Source: Bacteroidales bacterium (GTDB lineage: Bacteria > Bacteroidota > Bacteroidia > Bacteroidales > UBA3824). Taken from it: a DNA stretch of 8,714 nt. This document shows positions 1 through 6,907 of this stretch, piece after piece (positions within the stretch are counted from its first letter, which is position 1; every line of letters starts with the position of its first letter). The notes beneath the pieces are model-generated. The model did no database searches. It was not told the DNA's origin and saw nothing but the letters and a program-made list of their open reading frames with translations. Position numbers and translations under genes: made by a program. The DNA lies in the NCBI GenBank assembly GCA_017530465.1, contig JAFXMJ010000329.1, positions 1 through 8,714 of the forward strand, in the 5' to 3' direction.

Positions 1-630
1 GTATTCCGATTTGGGCTCAATGGAGTCATCACAGGCATCCTCGACTGCTCATCCGACTACAAGACGGCGCATCTCGGACTCATAGAAAGCAAACTAAAAC
101 ACTATACCATCGACAACGCCCTGATGGTGCTGTACGCACTCTCGTCGTCACAGAAGATGACACTCCTGATGCACGCCTCCACGGTGGTCAATGGCGGCAG
201 AGCCTACCTTTTTCTCGCGCCAAGCGGCACGGGCAAGAGCACTCACTCGCAATTGTGGCTGAAAAACGTGCCTTTCACGCGGCTGCTCAACGACGACAAC
301 CCCGTAATCACCATCATCGACGGCAAAGCCATCGTAAGCGGCTCGCCATGGAGCGGCAAGACGCCCTGCTACATCAACGAGAGCTACCCCGTGGGCGCAT
401 TGGTGTATATCACAAGAGCCAAATACAACAAGATACACCGAATGTCAAAAATAGAGGCATACGGCGCGGTGCTCACCTCGGCATCCGGCAAACGCTGGGA
501 TCGTACAATCGCCGACGGCGTCCACAAGGCGTTGGAATTTGTAGTGGGCAATGTGCCTATCTACCGGCTCGAATGTCTGCCCGACGCAGAGGCTGCCAAG
601 GTTTGCAGCGGGGAGGTCACAAAATGCTGA
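1..630 (+). CDS. HPr kinase-like P-loop serine kinase (5' partial), RiPP-cassette type
   Basis: The frame is open from base 1, so the gene starts upstream; the ATG at 124 is internal. In window codons, a conserved HAS triplet (58-60) is followed by a P-loop APSGTGKST (73-81, Lys79), then LNDDN with Asp98-Asp99 in the position of the HPr-kinase acidic pair, and a PWSGK motif (116-120). This order is typical of the HPrK-like kinases found beside PqqD-family proteins, some of which phosphorylate lasso-peptide serines. That family role is established; the substrate here is not visible. It is unlikely to be true HPr kinase of carbon catabolite control, because its neighbours are a protease, a PqqD protein and an exporter. 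Probably cytoplasmic. Its last 7 nt overlap the next gene, so translation is probably coupled. Family assignment is fairly sure; the function is inferred. Confidence 0.8.
   Translation, partial: VFRFGLNGVITGILDCSSDYKTAHLGLIESKLKHYTIDNALMVLYALSSSQKMTLLMHASTVVNGGRAYLFLAPSGTGKSTHSQLWLKNVPFTRLLNDDNPVITIIDGKAIVSGSPWSGKTPCYINESYPVGALVYITRAKYNKIHRMSKIEAYGAVLTSASGKRWDRTIADGVHKALEFVVGNVPIYRLECLPDAEAAKVCSGEVTKC
611..617 (+). promoter_or_regulatory. Shine-Dalgarno site fixing the start of the S24/S26 peptidase
   Basis: GGGAGGT lies 6 nt before the ATG at 624, inside the end of the kinase gene. It is one of the few strong ribosome binding sites in the window. It supports the start at 624 over the far-upstream ATG at 255, which would read through most of the kinase gene in another frame. 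Confidence 0.65.
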
Positions 631-1061
631 GCGGCGAGGTGGTGCCCACCGCAGTGATGTTTGTGGAGGAAGGGCGCGAGGTGATACTGCCCGTCAACGG
701 CAGGAGCATGCTGCCGTTCATCGTGGGCGGCATCGACAGCGTGGCACTCTACAAGCCCGGCACATTGCGCAAAGGCGATGTAGTATTGGCATATACGCAA
801 GAAAAAGGCTATGTGATACACCGCATCGACAGCATAGACGGCGACAGCTGCGCACTGCTCGGCGACGGCAACCTCGCACAGCGCGAACACTGCCAACTCG
901 CTGACATCAAGGCAATTGCAACACACGTCATCCGACCCAACGGCAAGCGCAAACCACTCAACGAAGGCTGGCTGAGGTTAATGGGCAAGGTGTGGAGGCT
1001 GCTATTGCCAGTAAGAAGGTATTTATTATGGATATATAAAAAAACACACACAATAAAATGA
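624..1061 (+). CDS. S24/S26 family peptidase, signal-peptidase-like with Ser/His arrangement
   Basis: A 145-residue protein with signal peptidase I-fold motifs in order: GRSMLPF (26-32) with presumed nucleophile Ser28, RKGDVV (49-54), YVIHRI (63-68) with His66, and GDGN (80-83). Bacterial P-type signal peptidases have a catalytic lysine at the position of His66; histidine is the ER/SipW-type arrangement. There is no N-terminal membrane anchor. The C-terminus (about 116-138) is instead rich in Trp, Leu and Arg and could be an amphipathic membrane-binding helix. The short length and lack of an anchor argue against housekeeping LepB. Given its PqqD, kinase and exporter neighbours, I infer leader-peptide removal or another processing step. 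It overlaps the kinase gene by 7 nt and the PqqD gene by 4 nt (ATGA). Confidence 0.8.
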   Translation: MLSGEVVPTAVMFVEEGREVILPVNGRSMLPFIVGGIDSVALYKPGTLRKGDVVLAYTQEKGYVIHRIDSIDGDSCALLGDGNLAQREHCQLADIKAIATHVIRPNGKRKPLNEGWLRLMGKVWRLLLPVRRYLLWIYKKTHTIK

Positions 1062-1327
1062 AACTCAAAAAAGGATTTGTAATGCGCGACGTCTGCGGCG
1101 AACACGTGCTTGTGGGCGAAGGCACTGAAACTGTAAATTTCAATAGGCTCGTCAAATTCAACGACGTGGCGGCGTTCCTCTGGCAGAAGGCATCCGAAAT
1201 GGACGACTTCACCGCCGAAACCCTCGCCGCAGCCATCACCGCTGAGTACAATGTGGACGGCGAAACAGCCATCAACGACACACGCAAACTCTTGGCAGAC
1301 TGGCAGAAGGAAGGCCTCTTATGCTAA
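1058..1327 (+). CDS. PqqD family protein (RiPP recognition element-like)
   Basis: An 89-residue protein that fits the PqqD family along its whole length. It has an N-terminal beta region (about 5-27), an NFNRLVKFND segment (27-36) followed by AAFLW, a DDFT segment, an acidic helix with AEYNVD (62-67), and a C-terminal helix ending KEGLLC. PqqD and its relatives are small winged-helix peptide chaperones that bind the leader of a ribosomal precursor and present it to modifying enzymes. No precursor is visible in the window, so its partner is unknown. It has no clear Shine-Dalgarno site and an A-rich leader. Its start overlaps the upstream stop (ATGA), and its last 7 nt overlap the ABC transporter gene, implying translational coupling. 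It is not evidence of PQQ synthesis, since no other pqq genes are present. Confidence 0.85.
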   Translation: MKLKKGFVMRDVCGEHVLVGEGTETVNFNRLVKFNDVAAFLWQKASEMDDFTAETLAAAITAEYNVDGETAINDTRKLLADWQKEGLLC

Positions 1328-2952
1328 AATACATCCGTTGGATATGGCGCAACACCACCGGCATACGCCTCAATATCACCGCGCAGATATTGCTCGGGCT
1401 ATTGAATGTGGCGTGTGCTCTTGCGATGGTGTGGCTCAGCAAAATGTTCATCGACGAAACCATCCGCACCGGCACCGACTCCGACATCTGGAGCATGGTC
1501 GCGCTGCTCGTTGGTACGGTGGTGGCGGGCATTGTGCTGAGGCATATATGCTATTACCTCGGTGTCAAAGCCAAAGTGAGGCAGTCCAACGGCATCAGGC
1601 TCAGGATTTACGACCGGCTGATGCACAGGCGGCTATATGACGGCAAGCAGCTGCACTCCGCCGAAGTGGTCTCCCGGCTCGAACAGGACATCGACAAGGC
1701 GAGCGACAGCATAGCCACAATGCTCCCAGACGCAGCAATTGGCGGCTGCAAACTGCTTGGCGCGTTCTTTCTGCTCAGGACAATGGACACCACCCTCGCG
1801 TGGCTATTGGTATTGATGACGCCTATATTAATTGTAGTCGGCAAACTCCTTGCGCGGCGGCTCAGGTCGCTCACACACGACATCCGTCAGCAGGAAAGCC
1901 GCGTGCAGACCCTCATCCAGGAAAGCCTCGAACTCGACACCACCATCCGCACACTCGGCTCCACGCCGTGGATTGTAGGTCAAGTAGATGGATTGCAGGG
2001 CGACCTTGAAGGCAAGGTGCAGCGGCGCAACAAGTTTACAGTGATTTCGCGGACGATAATGGCGGCAAGTTTCGGACTCGGATACCTGACGGCGTTCATC
2101 TGGGGCGGACTTCAACTCCGCAGCGGCGCAATCACCATAGGCGTGATGACGTCGTTTTTGCAATTGGTGAGCCAGATACAACAGCCCATCCTCGCGCTCC
2201 TCAACCTCGTGCCGCAATTCATACACGCCACGGCAAGCATCGACCGCCTCGACGAACTCGACACCATACAATTGGAATCCGAAAAAGGCGACACCCCTAT
2301 CCCACCGCTCCAAAAACCAGGCATCAAATTCCAAAACGTCACCTTTAGATATACCGACGAAGGCGGCGACGTGCTCAAAAATTTCACACGCGACATCCCA
2401 CCTTGCAGCCGCACTGCCATTGTGGGCAGGACGGGCGCGGGCAAGACCACCGTATTCCGCATGCTGCTCGGACTCATAACGCCGCAGAAAGGCTCGGTGT
2501 CGCTCTATGACGACACAAATGACAATATCGCCGTAAGCCCCGCAACGCGCCAAAACTTCGTATTCGTACCGCAGGGCAATACATTGATGAGCGGCACCAT
2601 CCGCTACAACCTTTGCCTTGCCAATCCCGACGCCACCGACTCGCAACTCAAAGACGCACTGCATATTGCGGCGGCGGATTTTGTAATGGATTTTCCCGAC
2701 GGGCTCGATACAGTGATAGCGGAGCGCGGCAGCGGACTCAGCGAGGGTCAGGCGCAGCGCATCGCCATTGCGCGTGGCATATTGCGCGATGGCTCGATAA
2801 TGCTCCTCGACGAAATCAGCTCCTCATTGGACGAAAACACCGAAAGGGAGCTTTTCATAAGGCTTTTCGCCCGCTGCAAAGACAAAACCATCCTTATGAT
2901 AACCCACCGCCCCGCCGTTGCCGAATTGTGCGACGCCGTTTGGAGTGTGTGA
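1321..2952 (+). CDS. ABC exporter half-transporter (membrane domain fused to ATPase)
   Basis: A 543-residue protein with an N-terminal type I exporter membrane domain (about 1-310), in which hydrophobic helices are seen near 17-43, 57-80, 140-180 and 250-300, followed by a nucleotide-binding domain from about 335. All ATPase motifs are intact: Walker A GRTGAGKTT (369-377, Lys375), Q-loop Gln418 in FVPQ, signature LSEGQ (473-477), Walker B IMLLDE (493-498) and H-loop His529. There is no N-terminal C39 peptidase domain, so any leader cleavage must come from elsewhere, plausibly the S24/S26 peptidase two genes upstream. It probably dimerises in the inner membrane and exports the cassette's product. 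The start overlaps the PqqD gene by 7 nt and is preceded by AAGGAAGG at 1307-1314. The C-terminus ends soon after the H-loop, slightly short for the family. Confidence 0.92.
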   Translation: MLKYIRWIWRNTTGIRLNITAQILLGLLNVACALAMVWLSKMFIDETIRTGTDSDIWSMVALLVGTVVAGIVLRHICYYLGVKAKVRQSNGIRLRIYDRLMHRRLYDGKQLHSAEVVSRLEQDIDKASDSIATMLPDAAIGGCKLLGAFFLLRTMDTTLAWLLVLMTPILIVVGKLLARRLRSLTHDIRQQESRVQTLIQESLELDTTIRTLGSTPWIVGQVDGLQGDLEGKVQRRNKFTVISRTIMAASFGLGYLTAFIWGGLQLRSGAITIGVMTSFLQLVSQIQQPILALLNLVPQFIHATASIDRLDELDTIQLESEKGDTPIPPLQKPGIKFQNVTFRYTDEGGDVLKNFTRDIPPCSRTAIVGRTGAGKTTVFRMLLGLITPQKGSVSLYDDTNDNIAVSPATRQNFVFVPQGNTLMSGTIRYNLCLANPDATDSQLKDALHIAAADFVMDFPDGLDTVIAERGSGLSEGQAQRIAIARGILRDGSIMLLDEISSSLDENTERELFIRLFARCKDKTILMITHRPAVAELCDAVWSV

Positions 2953-2990
2953 GTGTCATCCTGCGCTACAATCCCAAAAAAATTCACCAT

Positions 2991-3062
2991 ATTTCATCGA
3001 CCAAAAAGACAAATTCATCGAATACCGCCCCATTTCGTCTAAAAAAACGGGGGGTTCTGTCG
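2991..3062 (+). promoter_or_regulatory. Phased direct repeats, candidate LytTR-type operator
   Basis: Three similar decamers, ATTTCATCGA (2991), AATTCATCGA (3012) and ATTTCGTCTA (3032), lie 21 and 20 bp apart. A degenerate fourth, GGTTCTGTCGA, starts at 3053. The spacing places them on one face of the helix. LytTR-domain regulators are known to bind paired direct repeats about 21 bp apart; E. coli YpdB, for instance, binds repeats containing ATTTCAT. A LytTR regulator is encoded at 7212-7961. The array ends just upstream of where a -33 box would lie for the promoter at 3093. The repeats are seen; the binding protein is inferred. Confidence 0.5.
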
Positions 3063-3092
3063 AAAAAAAAAAAATATCGCATTTTTCCACCA

Positions 3093-3100
3093 TATCTTTG
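3093..3100 (+). promoter_or_regulatory. Bacteroidota -7 promoter box for the receptor gene
   Basis: TATCTTTG matches the Bacteroidota primary-sigma -7 consensus TAnnTTTG and would place the transcript start near 3105, giving a leader of about 50 nt. No TTTG-like -33 box is found 19-21 bp upstream; that position is filled by a run of 12 A (3063-3074). A weak promoter that depends on an upstream activator would fit this. Confidence 0.55.
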
Positions 3101-3153
3101 CATCGTAATCAAAAACAAAACAGGATTCAATAACGCATTAAAATATTAAGACC

Positions 3154-5709
3154 ATGAAAACGATTTACAAACTCATTATGGTGGTAATGATAGCCGCGAT
3201 AGCCAACACCGCTTTCGCACAGACCACAGTGAAAGGCATCGTCATCGACTCCCTCTCCAAAGAGGGCGTGCCATTCGCCACTGTTGCCGTCAATAAGCCC
3301 GGCGACGCCACCAATTTCGCCATGACTGGCATCACCGACGTGGACGGCTCGTTCTCAGGAGTCATCAAGAGCAACGGCAGCTACATCATGACCATCCGCT
3401 CCACCGGCAAGCAGCCCATCATCCGCAACATCAACATCAAGGGCGAGAAGGTAATCGACCTCGGCAAGCTCAAGATGAGGGAAGCCATCGACACCCTCGG
3501 AGTTGTGGAAGTAGTGGCACAGAAAGCTCTCGTATCAGCCGAAGCCGGCAAAATCAAGTACAACGCCGAAGGCGACCCCGACAACAAGACCGCCACAGTA
3601 CTCGACATGCTCCGCAAAGTGCCGATGGTGACTGTAGATGGCGAAGACAACATCTCCATCAACGGCAACTCCAGCTTTGTGGTCTATATGAACGGCCGCA
3701 AAAACACAATGCTCACCGACAACCCCACCGAAATGCTCAAGGCAATGCCCGCATCTTCTGTAAAAAACATCGAGGTAATCACCGACCCGGGTTCAAAATT
3801 TGACGCAGAAGGCGCAGGCGGCATCATCAACCTCATCACCGACACACAGACCAAGGTAAACCAAGTAGCCGGCAATGTAACCGCCAATATCACCAACCGT
3901 CAGCAGGGCGGCGGCGCGGGCATCTCAGTACAGAGCGGCAAATTTGCATCCACCATCAGGGTAAATGGCTCGCGTGGCAAATCTGAAATGGACATGTACA
4001 GCGAACAAATCCAGAGCAGCGGCTCCAACGAAGGCGCAGCCCCGCGCAGCTCCACCATCAACGACATGGAAAACGAGGGCAACACACACTTCGCCAACAT
4101 CGGCGTAGAAGCAAGCTACGAAATCGACAAGAGCAACCTCATCGCTGTATCCGGCGGTCTTACCAGCTTCGGCAACGAAAGCGACGCCACACAGACCATC
4201 AAGACCATCTTCGGCGGCAACGAACTCACCAACCTCATGACCTCCGAATCCGAAATGAAATTCAGCTCGTACAACTTCGGTGTGGACTTCCAGCACCTAT
4301 TTGGCGGCAACGCTGAGAAAAACCTGACATTCTCCTACAAGATGTGGGGCAACAATAGCAACAACAACAGCCTCTCCCTCAACCCCAACGTACAGTCCAA
4401 CGACAACTACGGCGTGGACTACACCGGCCGCAAGACCGACAACAAGACCACAAGCGCGGAACACACATTCCAGATCGACTACTCCGCACCCGTATCGAGC
4501 ATCCTCACCGTTGAGACCGGCGGCAAGTACATATTCCGCCCCAAGAAGTCGGACGGCTTCACATACCTCAACAACGGCGGCATCCTCTCCCTCTTGGACG
4601 ACCAGACCGTAAAGACCACCAACAACGACAATATCGGCGCACTCTACGCACAGGTATCCGCCAAGCTCTCCCCGAAACTCAGCATACGTGGCGGCATCCG
4701 CTACGAATACACCAAGCAGAACGTGGAATACAAGAACAACCACGACCGCGACTTCTCCATCGACTACAATACATTCGTACCCTCCGCCACGCTCAATTAC
4801 TCCATCTCCATGATGCAAAACCTGAGCTTCACCTACAACCTTAGAATCAGCCGCCCGGGCGAGCGTCAGCTCAACCCCTACCACGACTATTCAAGCGTGA
4901 CAGCCGTATCTTTCGGCAACCCCGCACTCGACGTACAGAAATACCACAACTTCGGTGTTAGCTACGGCTACTTCTCATTGAAGCAAAACATCAACCTCAG
5001 CCTCCGCTACAACACCTGCGACAACGGCATCACCAACTGGTCGTTTTACCCCGACGCTATCGACCAGGCTACCAAGACCGCATTCAGCGTAAGGGACGAG
5101 GACAAAGACCTCATGCACAATACCTACACCAACGGCACCAAGACCCACACTTTCAGCGGCAACGTATATTACAGCATCCAGCTGGGCAGGAGCATCAGGT
5201 TCTTCACCAACTCAACCATTACATACTCCGAAATGAAAAACCCGATTTCGCAGACCGCCAACGACGGATGGAGCGGCAACTTCTTCGGCAACTTCCAATA
5301 CACATTCCCCTTCAAACTCAAGACGAGCATCGGCGGAATGGTATCCACCAAGCGCAAGACCATCAACGGCTGGAGCAAGGGCATGAATATGGGAATGTTC
5401 TCGCTTGAAAGGAGCTTCCTCAACGACAAACTCACATTCTCATTCTCCGCAATGCTCGACTTCAAGAACGGCACCAAGATGGTAATGGAAAGCGAGACCA
5501 AGGGCATCGGCTACACCACCAACAGCAAGATGACCAACTACATGGGCAGGTTTGGCATCTCGATTTCATACCGCTTCGGCAAGCAAATCCAGGTAAAACG
5601 CGCACGCAACACCATCCAGAACGACGACTTCGAGCGCACAGAGCAGACCGGCGACGACACTCCCTCGATGTCACAAGGCAGCGGCGCAATGGGCGGCATG
5701 AGAAGATAA
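3154..5709 (+). CDS. Outer-membrane beta-barrel receptor, TonB-dependent receptor-like, with carboxypeptidase-regulatory domain
   Basis: An 851-residue protein. Residues 1-22 form a signal peptide ending AFA before Gln23. A carboxypeptidase-regulatory-like beta-sandwich follows (about 25-108), with VKGIVID near its start and a TDVDGSF segment (61-67). Next is a plug-like domain (about 118-232) containing LRKVPMV, VYMNGR and DAEGAGGIINLIT. The rest is alternating-residue beta-barrel sequence, with the last strand near 797-808. An unusual hydrophilic tail of about 43 residues, ending Gly/Met-rich, follows the barrel. It fits the Bacteroidota outer-membrane beta-barrel family that often sits beside LytS/LytTR genes. 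No SusD-like lipoprotein follows, so this is not a classical SusCD pair, and the transported ligand is unknown. The gene has its own promoter region and a strong terminator. The leader is A-rich without a clear Shine-Dalgarno site. Confidence 0.88.
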   Translation: MKTIYKLIMVVMIAAIANTAFAQTTVKGIVIDSLSKEGVPFATVAVNKPGDATNFAMTGITDVDGSFSGVIKSNGSYIMTIRSTGKQPIIRNINIKGEKVIDLGKLKMREAIDTLGVVEVVAQKALVSAEAGKIKYNAEGDPDNKTATVLDMLRKVPMVTVDGEDNISINGNSSFVVYMNGRKNTMLTDNPTEMLKAMPASSVKNIEVITDPGSKFDAEGAGGIINLITDTQTKVNQVAGNVTANITNRQQGGGAGISVQSGKFASTIRVNGSRGKSEMDMYSEQIQSSGSNEGAAPRSSTINDMENEGNTHFANIGVEASYEIDKSNLIAVSGGLTSFGNESDATQTIKTIFGGNELTNLMTSESEMKFSSYNFGVDFQHLFGGNAEKNLTFSYKMWGNNSNNNSLSLNPNVQSNDNYGVDYTGRKTDNKTTSAEHTFQIDYSAPVSSILTVETGGKYIFRPKKSDGFTYLNNGGILSLLDDQTVKTTNNDNIGALYAQVSAKLSPKLSIRGGIRYEYTKQNVEYKNNHDRDFSIDYNTFVPSATLNYSISMMQNLSFTYNLRISRPGERQLNPYHDYSSVTAVSFGNPALDVQKYHNFGVSYGYFSLKQNINLSLRYNTCDNGITNWSFYPDAIDQATKTAFSVRDEDKDLMHNTYTNGTKTHTFSGNVYYSIQLGRSIRFFTNSTITYSEMKNPISQTANDGWSGNFFGNFQYTFPFKLKTSIGGMVSTKRKTINGWSKGMNMGMFSLERSFLNDKLTFSFSAMLDFKNGTKMVMESETKGIGYTTNSKMTNYMGRFGISISYRFGKQIQVKRARNTIQNDDFERTEQTGDDTPSMSQGSGAMGGMRR

Positions 5710-5802
5710 TCAAAATGTTTTAGTAAAGTTAATAGTATATAGTAGTATTTGTTTGATAGAATAAGTATTTTTTAGTTGATTAAACCTAATGTTATGAAGG
5801 CG

Positions 5803-5834
5803 ACGGAGCCGCTGTAAAAGGCGGCCCCGTTTTT
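5803..5834 (+). terminator. Rho-independent terminator after the receptor gene
   Basis: A GC-rich stem ACGGAGCCGC (5803-5812) pairs with GCGGCCCCGT (5821-5830), with a single A-C mismatch and an 8-nt loop, followed by TTTTT. It lies 93 nt after the receptor stop codon in otherwise AT-rich DNA. It should separate receptor transcription from the histidine kinase gene. I see no convincing TAnnTTTG promoter between it and the kinase at 5885. Confidence 0.85.
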
Positions 5835-5884
5835 GTAAAAATACATTCAGCAAGCATAACTACAAACCCAAACACCCTCAGAAA

Positions 5885-6880
5885 ATGAAAAAACACATAG
5901 CACTCATATTTGCAAGCCTTGGCGTATTCCTGATGCTGATGTACAGGCCGCTGTGGGAACTGTTCGTCACCGGCAACACCTTCGCCGCCATTGGCAACCT
6001 CAATTGGACAGTGATGCACGCCGCGCCGTTCATCATTGCATTCTACGTATGCTACATCTGGCTCATCCCCGAATTTCTATTCAAAAACAAAATCAAGACA
6101 TTCTGGATAGCCAACCTTCTGATATTCCTTGCGATATTCCTGATAAAATTCCCGATATTGAAATTGTTTAATTACGTGGAATTCAACGGCTACCTCACAT
6201 TCCTGATTCCCAACCTGCTCACCGACGGACTTGTGATAGGCACAGCAATCGGCATCAGGTACTACATGAAAAGCGTGGAAGACCTCGAAAAAGAGCGCGA
6301 AAACCAGCAGGCGGAGCTCCAATGGCTCAAAAACCAGCTCAACCCGCACTTCCTCTTCAATACGATGAACAACATCTCAAGCCAGATATACACCAACCCC
6401 GACGAGGCTCAGGAAAACCTCTCGCGCCTCAGCGAAGTACTCAGATACGCGCTCTACGAGACCGCCACCGACAGAGTCCCGCTGCACGGCGAGATAGATT
6501 TTATGAAAAACTACATCGCACTCATGGCTCTCCGCTGCTCCGACAAGACCACCGTCACCACCGATTTTCCTGTGCAGACCAACGACGCCAAGATATTGCC
6601 GCTGCTGTACATCTCGCTCATCGAAAATGCATTCAAGCACGGCATCAGCAACAAGGAAGAATCTTTCGTGAGAATATCGCTCAAGCAATTCCAAGGCAAA
6701 CTCGTATTTGAAGCCGAAAATAGCAACTTCCCCAAAAAACAGGAAAACCGCAGCGGCCACGGCATCGGCATCGGCAACCTAAAACGCCGCCTCGAACTCG
6801 CCTACCCCGACAAACATTCTTTCACTTACGGCCTCAATGGCGACGGCAATTACTGCACACGACTTGAGGTGGAGATTTAG
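5885..6880 (+). CDS. LytS-type membrane sensor histidine kinase
   Basis: A 331-residue inner-membrane kinase. Four hydrophobic segments (about 4-20, 44-62, 72-94, 103-124) form a membrane sensor without a sizeable periplasmic domain. A charged, probably coiled-coil linker follows (128-150). The His_kinase motif QLNPHFLFNT (151-160) carries the phospho-acceptor His155. The ATPase domain has the N-box IENAFKHG (246-253, Asn248) and the glycine-rich box GHGIGIGNL (291-299). It should autophosphorylate and pass phosphate to Asp55 of the LytTR regulator at 7212-7961. The signal is unknown; with no periplasmic domain it may sense membrane state or a partner protein. Such kinases usually sit directly beside their regulator, but here 331 nt intervene. 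No clear Shine-Dalgarno site precedes the ATG. Confidence 0.92.
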   Translation: MKKHIALIFASLGVFLMLMYRPLWELFVTGNTFAAIGNLNWTVMHAAPFIIAFYVCYIWLIPEFLFKNKIKTFWIANLLIFLAIFLIKFPILKLFNYVEFNGYLTFLIPNLLTDGLVIGTAIGIRYYMKSVEDLEKERENQQAELQWLKNQLNPHFLFNTMNNISSQIYTNPDEAQENLSRLSEVLRYALYETATDRVPLHGEIDFMKNYIALMALRCSDKTTVTTDFPVQTNDAKILPLLYISLIENAFKHGISNKEESFVRISLKQFQGKLVFEAENSNFPKKQENRSGHGIGIGNLKRRLELAYPDKHSFTYGLNGDGNYCTRLEVEI

Positions 6881-6907
6881 AGAGGAGAGATGAGAGTTGA
6901 AAGATTA

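Noticed and set aside
255..1061. 268-codon reading frame beginning at ATG 255
   Set aside because: Its first 123 codons overlap the clearly conserved kinase gene in another frame and have shadow-like His/Arg-rich composition. The real start is ATG 624 with a good Shine-Dalgarno site and the peptidase motifs.
1..1327. Complete lasso-peptide or PQQ biosynthesis cluster
   Set aside because: Only the PqqD-like and kinase components are seen. No B2 transglutaminase-like protease, asparagine-synthetase-like cyclase, PqqA or PqqE is present in the window.
3023..3056. ACCGCCCC / GGGGGGT pairing as a terminator for the ABC transporter
   Set aside because: The stem needs a bulged base and is followed by TCTGTCGA and then an A-run, not a T-run, on the plus strand. 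No minus-strand gene would use the opposite orientation.
2918..3133. 71-codon open frame across the ABC transporter stop and the receptor upstream region
   Set aside because: It overlaps the end of the transporter gene in another frame, then runs through the operator repeats, the poly-A tract and the promoter, and has no recognisable domain. I considered it as a missing precursor peptide but found no leader/core pattern or ribosome binding site to support it.
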